From Auriscalpium vulgare (taxonomy: Eukaryota > Basidiomycota > Agaricomycetes > Russulales > Auriscalpiaceae): a stretch of DNA of 64,000 nucleotides. The stretch's first letter is position 1. Each line of letters starts with the position of its first letter. The stretch spans positions 930,001 through 994,000 of the forward strand of contig JAHBBC010000003.1 in the NCBI GenBank assembly GCA_019915015.1, read 5' to 3'. Positions 21,492 to 32,026 of the stretch are shown here, in pieces. Made by a program: the position numbers and the translations under genes. The notes beneath the pieces are model-generated. The model was not told the origin of the DNA. It searched no databases and saw nothing but the letters and a program-made list of their open reading frames with translations.

Positions 21492-22946
21492 ATGGCCCAC
21501 AACATTCCCCCACTTGTTCCTCACAAGCCTCTGTTTCACGAAGGAACCCAACCAGGGCACCGACGAGTTGCAGTGAACTTGCGAGCACCTTCAGACATCT
21601 CGGGCCGGCCCCCCTCCACGAACCACGGTCAGCAAAATGGTGCGCCCGTGCATGCTTCCTGCCCAACAGATCCTGACCCAGTTGACAGCCTTCTCAACGT
21701 GGGTTGCAAGCCGGAGACACAACAGAGCCTTCTGCCAGCAAGGTGAGATCTGCCGGCCTCCTACGTTGCCGACGCTTACCCATGTGTGAGCAGACTCGCT
21801 CGGGGGTTGGCTACACCCGCCCTACGTCGCTTAAAGTCTCCGTGGACTTCGACCGCCTGCTACGCAAGGCCATCAACCGCGACAACAAAATTTCTATCGC
21901 ACACGGCGAACGACTGGAGCCTAACGTCTCCGCGGCTGGGTTGCAATCCCAGGCACCGCTGAGCCTGTCCCCTCTGAGCAGCCCTTTCAGCCCGCCTGAT
22001 TCTCCTAGCCATGCTCCATTCTCGACCACCCCACCCGTTCCATGCTTTTTTGATGCGGCGCCCGGCGGACTGATCCCGGCCTTGTCGCTTGACGACAGCA
22101 AAGCACCAGAGGAGCACCCCGCATCAATCGGGGCTGAGGCACAGGAAGCCCCCGGAGAGCTCACCGCTTGCTAGAGGAAGTGGCGGAACGCAGTAGCAAG
22201 GAAGTTCCTCAAGAGAAAACGGACAGAAGGCGCGTCGGACGACGACCACAACAAGCTGGGGGCGCCAGGCCACAGCGATGACACGAAGAGGAGGCACAAC
22301 ACGCCGACCAAGAGAGAGTCGCCAAAGCGCCGACGGGGAAGACATCGCCAGGAGGATGCATTCGCGCGGGACCCGCTTTTTAAACGGCACAAGGCCACCT
22401 TCGCGTGCAGACATGTAACCCTGAGATCATCTTCCTCCCCGGGTTCGATGCCGACGAATATGAAGTCACCAAGGGTGCGTACACCGCCATGCGACTTGAC
22501 AAGTGGGAGGCCATCCCGTGGTCCAGCGAAGAGATGGACGAGGAGGGTTTCAGGCCGTTTGAATGGGATGGCATGTAAGTTTAACTCCGGTCTTTGAAGA
22601 GCTATGAGGGCTGACCTTCATATCAAGAACCTCGTGCGCTATCCTTGACAGCCAAGAGCGCATCATTGCTGTCCTGGTCAGCCGCCCTACAGATGAGACA
22701 GATAGCAAGCGACCCGAAGGACAGCGCTGGATGTCGTCCATCGAATGGCTCTGCGAACACTTTGAGAAAGCGCGGACGAAGGAGGGTCGTGTTTTCTCCA
22801 AAGGAAATCGCCGAGGGGACTTTGTAGCAGAGTCCTTCGGTGTGTCGTATGGGGGAAGTCAGGTGGTACGTGGCCACTGCTACCCTCAGTCCGCGGGCTA
22901 ATGAGAACCATTTGCAGCGCCCTGGCCGACTGCGGAACAGTTTGGA
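21492..22946 (+). pseudogene. Decayed, 3'-truncated agaricomycete-type gene (possible TET/JBP-like dioxygenase N-part)
   Basis: Several exon-like blocks remain: 21492-21747, about 21799-22173, 22174-22380 (basic KRKRTEG, KRRRGRHR) and 22410-22576 (NPEIIFLPGFDADEYEV.., WEAIPWSSEEMDEEGFRPFE). Then 22629-22862 (SCAILDSQERIIAVLVSRP, WMSSIEWLCEHF, FGVSYGGSQV) and 22918-22946 (RPGRLRNSL). Splice sites around the last three still work, but the second block ends in TAG at 22172-22174 with the same frame continuing, and a +1 frame change is needed near 22400. The YGGGQ..RPGxLRNS run is one I associate with a large agaricomycete family of 2-oxoglutarate/iron oxygenases (TET/JBP) carried by transposons; this is recall, not a search. 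The catalytic HxD part would lie downstream and is gone, because the frame is cut at 22947. Confidence 0.5.
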
Positions 22947-23060
22947 CTTGGGGTCAATGGGCCAATGCACGCATGGCAGCACAATTACTCTTAATTGTTC
23001 AGGGGGGAGGGGGGGGGGGGGGCTTGGCCATTCAATATACAACTGACTGCCTAGTGTAGT
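22947..23060 (+). repeat. CTTGGGG-type terminal repeat, copy 1, with a G-run
   Basis: Begins CTTGGGGTCAATGGGCC and matches 25622-25727 in the same orientation over about 110 bp. It resembles the CTTGGGG ends of the elements at 28.6, 36.2 and 40.7 kb (shared GCATGGCAGT..). It contains a run of 6 G, one A and 14 G at 23002-23022. It cuts the decayed gene exactly after the RNSL codons, so it marks an insertion or deletion border. Confidence 0.7.
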
Positions 23061-23116
23061 AACATAAGTACTTTATAAAATGTTGCAGCTACAGTAATAA
23101 GATCTTGAGCCTTGTC

Positions 23117-25357
23117 TTATGATGCTAAAGCAGGGACAGTTGTGTTTTTGTACACTGTGCTATAGATTAGAACAGATGCCTTGTATCCTCTAGTTTGATA
23201 TATATCAGATATAGTATTGAACTTCTCCTCAGATATACACACTCTACCTGTAGTTATACCATCATGAAACCATGTTTCAGCTGAGTCTCCTATTATGCGT
23301 GCAGTAAAATGACCATGTCCAAAACAAATAATACCTTTCAGCTTGTACATTACCTTATTATTGCTACAGCCAACATGCATTGTCTGTTTTATTTTCAACT
23401 TTGTTGTACCCACATAAGGCAAAGCAATGCCAATGAGAGGAGGAGGATGGGCACTTAAGTCTGTTATCTTTATCAACGGTCTTTGGCATGATTGACAGAG
23501 ACGGGTAGTCTTCACTTCTAATAGCTTGTTTAATTCTGATGATACAGCTTGACTGACATCCTTCTCCAAGGTCCAGAAAGGGGTGTTGTATTGTCTATCA
23601 GATGCGATAGTATTGCAAGATGTACATTTATGTTTGATGTGAAAAAGGTATTTGTCACTTGACAGCATCAAACGGCAGAGACCATAAATATCAGTACCAT
23701 TGGTATTATCCATTGGATATCCATTGGGATCCCTTTGGTGAAGTTGAGCCTGGAGAGAATTACGAAATTGTTCTAGAGTAGTGAGGGGCTGTCCAGTCAT
23801 GATCTGATTCCATCCCTCAGATATCAAAGTGATGTAAGGATTTATTGAAGCAACATCCCTAGTCCATATTTGATTGTGGCTTATGAACACTTGAAAGAGA
23901 ATTGTGAGCAGACTGTCATAAGCACAACTCCAGGTATCTGCATTCCAGATATAGCCCTTGCGCTCTCTTCCTGAGATAGCAATTGAACTCACATTGGCCA
24001 CAACTTTTCGCCTTTTCACAATGCGAGCAGGCCCATTATCAGTATTAAGTTGGGTTACTGGCTGAGTCCCTATTGCAGGCACAAAAGAATTTCCAAGGTC
24101 AGCGTCATCATATTTTCGCTTGGATCCCTGTGCAACTGGTTTTGGATTAAGTGACCTTTTATTTCCCTTGGCTGTAACTCGCTGCCATGGGGCATCTTCC
24201 CCCACTTCTGGTATCACAAGTGGGTTGTACTTGGACCACTTGATAGAGGCATGTACATTGCCTGGCACATGGTCAGTTCCAATCCAGGCTCTATACTGCT
24301 TGATCAATGTGCTACGTGTTGAAGCATTGATATCACTAGGAAGTTCACCTATATAGCGCAACCGAGTAATCTCATCTAACAGCTCTAACTCTCTAAACTC
24401 CTGGCGCACATGGCCAGGAAGACCCCCTGTTATAATGGCTGTTGAAAAATCACGCATTAAAATAGTGCCATCCAAGCTTGCGCTTCTTGACAGACATGTG
24501 TATATAGAGTAGTGGGTACGACACTTGAATGGATCAACAATATTAAAGGGACGTGTTCTTCCCTGTGATGCATAGTCTGTCATAGCAAAATTGGGCACAA
24601 TAGGAACCTGGTCTCTAGAGATGAAGACATTTCCGTCATTGGGAGTATTGCATTTAATAGGTATAGATTGCTTAGACAGCGGTACAACATTCTCTGGCAG
24701 ACCTTCAAGGTAAACATTGGTTGGTGGCTTTGTCAACTTTACAAATACAACATCCAGAGTTTCTCTGTCATCATCTATTGCATGTGATTGCCAACCTACA
24801 ACAGTTCCTTCTGCACCATTGGTAACACACACTTCAGTTGCTTCATTGCACTTTATCATAACAGGTAATCCATGACAAAGCTTGAGAATGCCAGGGATGT
24901 TCATAGTGACACTATGAGGCAGACTGTGAAGCTTTGCTTGCATTTCAGGAGGTACAATATTTGATTTTCGCTTTGGATCAAGTTGCCTGCCTTGAGATTT
25001 GACAGTGGTAGGCTCTCTAGATTTCCATTTATCAACACTATAAAAAGGCTTCAAAACTTGATTTGTTTCCTGTGCAAAGCGATCTGACATTGTAGTATTA
25101 ATTTGGTCACGCTGAGAGTTAAAAGCAGTGATTACAGATACAAAGCGAAAGTTGGGATGGTTTGGATCAACATCTGGATTTTGAGGCCCTTTAATTCTAG
25201 ATCGCAAAAGAGCAATGTCTTGTCGAGTACATGATTTGTAACACATATTTTCCAATGCTACGCGGAACTGTGCATCTCTCTCTGTCTGTGAGCGTTGTCG
25301 CATATTCTGTCTCACATGTTGAAGAGAGCCGTTGCTACACACGGCAGGCGATTCCAC
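23117..25357 (-). pseudogene. PIF1-like helicase C-half fused to a C19 (USP)-like cysteine protease domain, 5'-truncated
   Basis: A 746-codon frame without a stop. The first 320 residues match the end of PIF1-type helicases: ITAFNSQRDQIN, motif V as TDYASQGRTRPFNIVD and motif VI as YTCLSRSASLDGTILMRDFS. Walker A and B are absent, and no exon carrying them is seen up to 25620, so the N-half is lost. After a basic linker (KRRKVV) the C-terminal 290 residues carry WSCAYDSLLTILF, which looks like the Cys box of ubiquitin-specific proteases, a CxxC pair (HKCTSCNT, LCQSCQRP) like their zinc finger, and GHGHFTARI..WFHDG like their His box. It should therefore be a helicase-protease fusion, in AT-rich DNA unlike the GC-rich host genes. 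Flanked by the two direct CTTGGGG repeats, which suggests it belongs to that transposon family. Confidence 0.7.
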
Positions 25358-25621
25358 GCAAGCATGGGAACTAAAGTGAAGAAGAATATATCATGAATTC
25401 AAAAATGTAACAGTTGATACCTGTGACAAATTAGAGATTTCCTGGGAATGCAAGATTTTGAGGCTTTCCTTAGCTACTTATTGAGGCGTATTTAATGAGA
25501 TGAAAAGAGAGCTACAATGAATATATACTTACATATGATGAGTTCTACACGTTTGCATTTTGTTATTTGCTACAGTAGGACTGAATGAAAGCATTAAAAT
25601 TAAACATGTAGGTTATAAAGA
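25358..25621. other. AT-rich spacer upstream of the helicase remnant
   Basis: About 260 bp with no ORF and no helicase motifs. Its end abuts the second CTTGGGG repeat. Confidence 0.4.
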
Positions 25622-25727
25622 CTTGGGGTTAATGGGCCAATGCACGCATGGCAGTACAATTACTCTTAATCATTTAGGGGGGAGGGGGGCTTGGCCATCC
25701 AATATACAAATGACTGCCTGATGTAGT
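25622..25727 (+). repeat. CTTGGGG-type terminal repeat, copy 2
   Basis: Same orientation as copy 1 and about 90 percent alike by eye (CTTGGGGTTAATGGGCC, then GGGGGGAGGGGGGCTTGGCC). The longest G-run is shorter here. The direct pair brackets 2.6 kb containing the helicase remnant. Confidence 0.7.
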
Positions 25728-26770
25728 TATATACTTTTGGATATATTGCAGATATGCAGGCAAGCAAGTCTGTGACTGCATTGGGATCTTAGGGCAAAGC
25801 TGCGGTGATGGGCACCCACATGTAATTACTAATGTGTCTGAAACCAGATCCCTACTAGAGCACTCAAGAGGATATTGTGATGTGTATGAGCAAGTGTCAG
25901 GGAAGTGTTTTATATATGTGTAGGGTGTGTGATTGGAGGTGATGATCAGAATGCAAGAGTGTTTGGAGAATTGTCAACAGCAGTCCAGATGTAAGAACAT
26001 ATGGTGCAAGTGACTGAGGGATCACATACTGCGTGTATAACCATTGAAGATGAAGAGACAAGTGAGGGGCAGTGCAAGCACATGGGAAATAATCTGTGCT
26101 GTCAAGAAGTCTGCGAGAAATGTCCTACAATATGGGACAAGACAATATGAATTGAATAGAAGACAATGGAAATGTGGCAAGCAATACTTAGGATGCGCTC
26201 CGATATACAAGGGGGTCACAGGCAAGTGTGCTGCAATGTTGTAACACTGCAAATGCTCAGAGGAATGCACTGGAATGGTGTGTGCGACCGTCGGAGCCAG
26301 TGGAGCAATAATTGGAATGCTGGCGCAATCACAGAACAATCGGGATCAGAGAAATGCAGCATGAGCTTGAGAGCTGAGCTGGACATGGTTGGACAACAAT
26401 GGCGTGACTGTTAACATACTCGGCAGTCACAGAGTTATCGGAGCGGTGTGGCAAACATGTTCTAACAACGATCTCGATGATTGAAATTTCCTATGAAATC
26501 CCGCCAAGTTGTAACAGCTGTGGCGCAAGATGCTGTGCTCTGAGTCAAGGTTGTAGGGTTACAGTCAAAACAATGTGTGAGTAGTCGAATGACTGCGTGT
26601 GCGGTGTGTGACTGAGTCGATGGTCTGAGTGTGGTGTCCAAGGTATGATTCCGATCACGCGAATGCCCTACGAGACTCCAATGGTTAGAACTCTGGCTCT
26701 GATCTTGTGAGCGTTGGGCGACACTAAATAGGTGGTGGGAGCTCGTCTGTGCGACTCTCCGACCTCCTGA
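25728..26770 (-). repeat. Inverted, AT-drifted copy of the 60.4-62.0 kb repeat
   Basis: Read on the minus strand, 26710-26590 follows 60448-60570 closely (shared AATCATACCTTGGACACCAC and ATTGGAGTCTCG versus GTTGGAGTCTCG). 26160-26040 follows 60960-61080 (CTTGACAGC..CAGAT). 25850-25780 follows 61937-62010, including the block TGTGGGTGCCCATCA. No intact protein frame remains. Confidence 0.65.
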
Positions 26771-26829
26771 ATCACATGACTGTCAACTTGTCAAAAGTGC
26801 AAACAATGGTGAATGATTGCCTCGCAGCG

Positions 26830-27700
26830 CTGACAAGCCTCGTCCCGCGCTGAGAGGGGATCTCGACTGTCTTTTCGCATTTTCGACCAAGTCCTCGGTC
26901 ACGTGACCTCGGCCTTCCTGCGCCACGATCGGAACGCCCCGCCAACTCCCACGCTGCTTGCACTAAGCGCCCAACCGCACACCCCATCGCCACATGCCCG
27001 CCAGCACAGCATTTCCCACACCTGTCACGACGCATCAATTTCCATCAGATGCGCACCGCCCGGTCGCACGACAGCCACGCTCGGCGCTACGCAACGCCGG
27101 TGCTCTCACACCATCCGAGTACCGCCTCAGTCACCCATTGTTCGCCACCGCATTGTCCGCACCATTGTCCCGATCGCTCCGACGTCCCCCGACCCAGCGC
27201 CCTCGACTTCACGACTCCCCTACGACACATCCCAACGCCTAGCGACACGCGTCTCCAATCCGACTCCATGCACGCCTTGCGATCGACGCGCCGACCACCC
27301 ACGCTACGAATCGGAAGCGTCGCTTTCCGAACATTCGCGATCGGAAGGCGCATCCTCGTGTCCTTGTTATTGGACCGCCGTTATCGTGCTTGATATGGCG
27401 CACCTTGTCTATTCCCGCACTCCCCGATGCTGTTTCCCACAGTCAACAACAGAGCAGATCGTTTCCCGCACCGCTTCCTTTGTCCTTTGACAGCGCTGAT
27501 CATTCGCTTGACATCGTCCCCCGCCTTGTTTCTCGTCGTCTGACCGTCGCATGACTCTCGCACATTGTCCGCACCATTTGATACGACACCGCTATTGTTT
27601 CTTTTGTCTTTCCGATGCCTCCGTACTTACTCGATCAGACATGCAATGTACTCGTCGCAACGTATAAATAGTCGTCGGATACTCTGTGCAATGCAAGTTA
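26830..27700 (+). repeat. Forward copy of the 60.3-61.3 kb repeat, with TATA-like box
   Basis: Starts CAGCGCTGACAAGCCTCGTC (CAGCGCTGATACGCCTCGCC form at 60.3 kb) and ends after a TATAAATAG box at 27664 and a C-run, in the same order as CATAAATAG at about 61267 and the C-run after it. It lies head to head with the inverted copy at 25728-26770, so the two form a degenerate palindrome. The C-rich, TATA-bearing layout suggests the promoter part of a retroelement, but no protein confirms this. Confidence 0.6.
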
Positions 27701-27852
27701 CGTTCCCCCCTCCATCTGAAAAAAGTCAAATTTATATAGCTCCCAGCCATCATTACATGCTCTCACAAGGCTACATACTTGCCCAGCTCTGTGACATAGT
27801 GGTCTGTAGCTTTGATAGCCTGCAGAGTCCAGCATTGCATATATCTAGCAGC

Positions 27853-27976
27853 GTATAGCTGTGGTACTGTGCTATCGCTCCTACATACCGCCCCAGCTTT
27901 GCTATCTGTGCTATCCTTGCTTATCTGCCGTGTATAGCTGTGGTACTACGCTATAGTTCCTACATACCACCCCAGC
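27853..27976 (+). repeat. Two tandem units, period about 76 bp
   Basis: The unit GTATAGCTGTGGTACT..ACATACC.CCCCAGCT occurs at about 27855 and again at about 27931, differing at a few positions. The second unit runs directly into the coding fragment at 27975. Confidence 0.6.
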
Positions 27977-28368
27977 TGGAAGGACGGGGTGCTCGCATCG
28001 AAAGGCGTTCAGTTCACTCAAGACACGTACGAAGACCAGTTCAAAGACCACCTCGAGAGCCTCAAGAAGTTTCGCAAGAAGAACCCTCCGAAGTACAAGG
28101 CGACGGTGACGAAGCAGTTCGAAGACGCCTGGTGAGTCCCACCGATGCTCGCTACGTTTAACATCTATTAACTGTCTGGTCCAGGGAGGCGGCTGGCTTG
28201 AAAGCGACCACTTCAAAGGCCAAAGGCAATCTGCTCGACGATGACGACTTTGCGGACACGGAGAGCGAGGGGGAGCTTGAACGGGCGAGGGATGGCGATG
28301 GAGGCCGCGGGGGCAGCGCTGCTTCGGGTGCTGGTGGGGCTGCAGTTACTGAGGCTGGAGCTGCATAG
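27975..28368 (+). pseudogene. 3' fragment of an unrecognised host-like gene (two exons)
   Basis: Exon parts 27975..28131 and 28185..28368 join across a GTGAGT..CCAG intron to give about 113 residues: WKDGVLASKGVQFTQDTYED.., a Lys-rich helical stretch, then an acidic DDDDF and a Gly/Ala-rich tail ending in TAG. The 5' end is missing: the sequence before it is the tandem repeat. I do not recognise the family. It is GC-rich unlike the surrounding repeats, so it may be a gene piece captured or stranded by transposon insertions. Confidence 0.45.
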
Positions 28369-28590
28369 TTATTGTGTATTGCGCTGCTATGGGAGCTAAT
28401 GATATGATCTTGTGAGCCCTCCAAGTGCTGATAGACAAGTCTGGGAACAATTGAGCTATTGGTCTGCTGAGAGCTGTGTATATGTGCAAGTTATGATGTA
28501 GCACCTTGAGACTCAACAGGGCTATTGATCTGCTCAGAGATGTGTATATACACAAGTGATGATGTAGCACCTTGAGACTGAAGAGGCTGT

Positions 28591-29971
28591 ATTACGATTA
28601 CTATAATCGTTTATTTAATCCACAGGTCAGGCTTTTCGTCGCACATTTTTATGAGTCGCTCTAGGAAGTTGACTCCCACGGTCAAGTCGCGTCGTAACTC
28701 CTGCCTAATATGGTATATCTCTGTCAGCTTTGATCCCTAGGTCTCTTTTGCACATATGAAGTATAAAAAGTGTCGCGTTTACGACAGTATTTTGCAATTT
28801 CTGGGCCAATGAGTACAGATATGAGCGTGATTTTGAGTGATCTAAGCTTACAAAGCAAGTGTTCATACTTACTATTTTTGGTAGTACTTTCCCACGGTAC
28901 TCAAAATGTACCGTATTTGGGACCTGGGGACTATGATATGAAGAGACCTCATAGAATAGCCTATAACAATGTAGAAGATCCTTTGAAGCAGCTTCAAATT
29001 GTATATATATCTGTGTTGCCATTTGAGTTACCATATATGGGCATAGGAATGGCCACCCGGGTGTTTACGGCCATCGAGGTGTCGCACTTTCACAAGTACG
29101 ACACCCGGATGGCCGTAAACACCCGAGGTGGGACCAAAGATGGTATATTATTCCCACGGGTTCAGAACAGTCCATATCTTGGCCAATTCTTATTCAATCA
29201 AGACAATCTTGGTATCACTGGACTTGTAAAATTCAGTACTATCTAATCATGTTCTCCATGAGTCTACAGGAGGGTTGTATAACCTTCATTTCATATATTC
29301 ATTACTTTATATACGAAATATATAGAGTTGTTATTTCAATTGCCATTGTAAAATGATCATAAGTCCTCAGTATAATAGAACAATGTACCATACTCTATGT
29401 TTGTGTTTTATACCATTTTTATCTAGGTCAAAGGTACACATATGCAACAGTATGTAATAAAGTCATGCAATATCTGTCAGAACTGCATACATTTTATGTT
29501 CTCTTTGTTTTTGAATTAAACATTTTGCAATATATCTTTCACTGTGTCTCCCAGACTTTATGAGAGTAGATGACGCTCCCATGCAGAATAGATTACCTCT
29601 CTGGACCTTTCAAAGTCTTTGAGCTGTTAGAATTACAGACAGATGGGTATAAAACTATTGCTGAGCATGCTAGGTTGGAACTAACTATAGGATCTGTTAG
29701 TACCAGGTGAAGTACATGAAACCCTACTAAATATATACTTGCATATGTCACATATCACAATTCTGGTTCCACACATAGCCAGACTGGAGCCTGTGCTCTT
29801 TTTACAGAAACCGAACAGCATATGTTAAAGTTATAATTTAACTGAGCCTAATACACTGAGTAGAGAATATAGTGGCTTAGCATCTGTTGTTATCATATGT
29901 AATATTTAAGAAAAGTAAAGAATGATTATAGTGATCGTACTGCCATGCTTGCAATGGCCACTGACCCCAAG
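28591..29971 (-). mobile_element. Hairpin-bearing CTTGGGG element, copy X
   Basis: One of three copies (also 36161-37544 and 40695-42232). In its own orientation it starts CTTGGGGTCAGTGGCCATTG and ends in the terminal hairpin ACGATTA..TAATCGT followed by AAT. A sub-terminal block near the start (TACGATCACTATAATCATT) resembles the inverted end. It holds the 68-nt hairpin at 29058-29125. A frame of 109 codons next to the hairpin is conserved in copies X, Y and partly Z, but I recognise no protein family. Confidence 0.75.
29058..29125. repeat. 32-bp-stem hairpin inside copy X
   Basis: Two arms of 32 nt beginning CGGGTGTTTACGGCCATC and ending in the complementary GGCCGTAAACACCCG, with a 4-nt loop (TCAC) and few mismatches. 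The same hairpin sits at the same place in copies Y and Z. Confidence 0.85.
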
Positions 29972-30269
29972 TGATATACATAGCCTTGATCACTTTTGTG
30001 AGTTGGGGTAGCATACAGTGGCAATATAACCTACAATGGAGATAGAGAATATGTACCACTGGTAGCACGCTGGGTACCATGATAGCACAGATAGCTAGAT
30101 GATGACTGTGTATAGTCCACTATAGCATGGATATGCTCATCTATAGCACTATCATAGCACTATGGTATCATGCTAGTCCACTATGGATACTATTAAGTTG
30201 GTAACGTTGCTATGGGCCTATATACTCTGTCCGGCATATCAAGCTATCTATAGGATGGTTATTTTTCTC
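29972..30269. other. Spacer with short ATAGCAC-type repeats
   Basis: About 300 bp. Around 30060-30180 the motif ATAGCAC/TAGCACTA recurs several times irregularly. No gene is seen. Confidence 0.4.
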
Positions 30270-30738
30270 AGATGTCATTGCTCCGAGCACAAGTCGTGCA
30301 CTCTCGTCTTCGTCGTATCGTATAGCGGTCAACATCGGTTGACTGCGCTCGCGCCCTAGCCTCAGTCATCGCCTCAGCCTTAGTTCTCGCCTCCCGTCTT
30401 ATCGCTCTCATCTTGTTCCATCGTTGTTGCCCTTTGCCCGAGTCCTCGATCGCAGTCACGTCGCAGCCTTCCGACGTCGCACGTTGAAGTCTTGCTTTTC
30501 GATCGGTGGGAGAGTCGATCGATCACCTTGTAGCCACTGCGCTCTCGATCTCGATCGGATCGCAGTACGCTTGATCGGAGACGGTCGTCGCTTACTCCGG
30601 GACTCCTGACGCTTGCTTGCACACACACCGACATCTCTGCAGCGCTCTAGGCATTGGTGCTACGTTACGCATTCCGCCCTACTACCTGGTTATGTCCATC
30701 AGCGCGGAGCGAAGCGTATCATCAGCCACGTGACTGCA
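30270..30738 (+). repeat. Partial copy of the 61.4-62.0 kb repeat
   Basis: Shares CGTATAG and CGCTCTCATCTTGTTCCATC (about 30400) with 61440-61475, GCAGCGCTCTAGG and CCCTACTACCTG with 61945-61990, and the C/T-rich composition between. It ends directly at the start of the SINE-like element. With 26830-27700 it probably formed one repeat that was later opened by insertion of the 27.7-30.2 kb material. Confidence 0.55.
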
Positions 30739-31500
30739 CTTGGTAGACCTGGGTCTACACACAGGTGGTAAATATGCACTGGCTAATACATCACAATTCC
30801 TGCAGACTCCAGTACTCTTACCATTGTCTGTGCATTTATTGTAGCTTTCTGATGATATATAATATGTGTGCATTGCATCAGGGAAAATGCTGATTGAAAG
30901 AGCAAAATGTATTATAGGGCAGGGTGAGATGGAAGGTTGATACAGACTATAAGCAAGTGTTACGTGTGTATAGCCTTGTGGTGTAGTGGTTAACGCTCTT
31001 GAATTACATTATGTAAGCTATTGACTGGTGCTGTTGGTTCAACTACCCCTGTATGCACATTTTTAACAATAAAACAATTGGGCCCGGGTATCGTAGTAGC
31101 CGGAGTAGAGAAAGATGACGTAGCAAACCGGATCAATTGGCAGCATGCACTCGAAAACTACGTCATCTTTCTCTACACCATCCGTGGGAACATTTTACCA
31201 AAAATGGCAACTATGGGGCCTCTTTTTCTTATCACAGAACAATTCGAATCATATGCATATCTGTTCTAGTTAGCTTGCAAAACACAAAATACTCGCAGAC
31301 ACGAGTGTCTTTTGAAGCACAACATGTGAATAAGCATTGGGCAGAAGCTACTTACAGAAGAATTACTCAATCAGGCAGGTGGGACGACGCGACTTGACTT
31401 TGGTCCGAACTTTGGGACATATTTCCTAAAGCGATCTTTCTGATGCGTGCGTTTTTTGCCTGACTGATGGAAGAAAGAAACGATTAAGAGTAATCGTAAT
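30739..31500 (+). mobile_element. SINE-like element with tRNA-related promoter boxes, copy 1
   Basis: About 760 bp, nearly matching 58738-59495 from end to end. It starts CTTGGTAGACCTGGGTCTAC (contains a TAGACC/GGTCTA palindrome). An internal tRNA-like block at about 30972-31050 has an A-box-like TGGTGTAGTGG and a B-box-like GGTTCAACTACC, the RNA polymerase III promoter elements. A 19-bp perfect inverted repeat (GTAGAGAAAGATGACGTAG and its complement) lies at about 31105-31176. The 3' end is the terminal hairpin CGATTAAGAGTAATCG followed by TAAT. The 3' third is alike in order and blocks to copies X, Y and Z (GGCAGG..GACGCGACTTGAC, then AAAACGATT..AATCGTAA). No protein is encoded. Confidence 0.7.
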
Positions 31501-32026
31501 TGACTATCGCTTGGATAATACCATTGATTTGCGCGCGCGCGATGTGGGCGGCTTGCACCGATTGCCTTGCCTGATCGGCGACTACAGCCGCCGTCTCAAT
31601 GTACGAGTCGTGCGTCGCAACATGCATTTGTAGATCATCTAACATAGTGATAAGCCGGGGGTCCATGATCTGAGTGCCTTGGCTGTCATGATCATGGGCC
31701 AGTGCCCGGCCCTTGCCCTTGTCAGCGCATGACGTGGCCTCCGCCTCATCGTCTAGGGCCTCCTCAATTTCGGTGAGCGAGGTTAACGCGCTCCCACTAC
31801 CCATGCCCATGTCCGGCGACGGGTCGGCGTACCTGTTCGACGGGCCGGGGTTCGAGTCGCGACCAGCAGACTCTTCGCCCGCTACGGGTACGGGAACGGG
31901 GACGACCGTATCTTCAGTAGGTGTTCCACCCGGCTCGTTGGGGACGAGCGTAGGTGGGACGACCGGCTGCTTCATATTGCCGCCCGTGCGGGGGGAAATA
32001 CGGCTCTTTTCGGTGCGAGGGGCCAT
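31495..32026 (-). pseudogene. Gag-like or unknown transposon protein, truncated by SINE-like element
   Basis: A frame of 180 codons starting MAPRTEKSRISPRTGG, Pro/Val-rich, then acidic (EIEEALDDEAEA) and finally helical (AAVVADQARQSVQAAHIARA). It runs into the end of the SINE-like element, where it stops, so the C-terminal part is lost. Composition and size fit the N-terminal part of a basidiomycete gypsy Gag, but there is no zinc knuckle to prove it. It is opposite in strand to the pol remnant at 33.7 kb. Confidence 0.4.

Noticed and set aside
29972..30269. CRISPR-like or satellite array from recurring ATAGCAC
   Set aside because: Units are irregular in length and spacing and there are no unique spacers; CRISPR is not expected in a eukaryote.
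30972..31050. Functional tRNA gene
   Set aside because: The A-box and B-box-like motifs are present, but I could not form a proper cloverleaf with acceptor stem, and the block repeats inside a mobile element.
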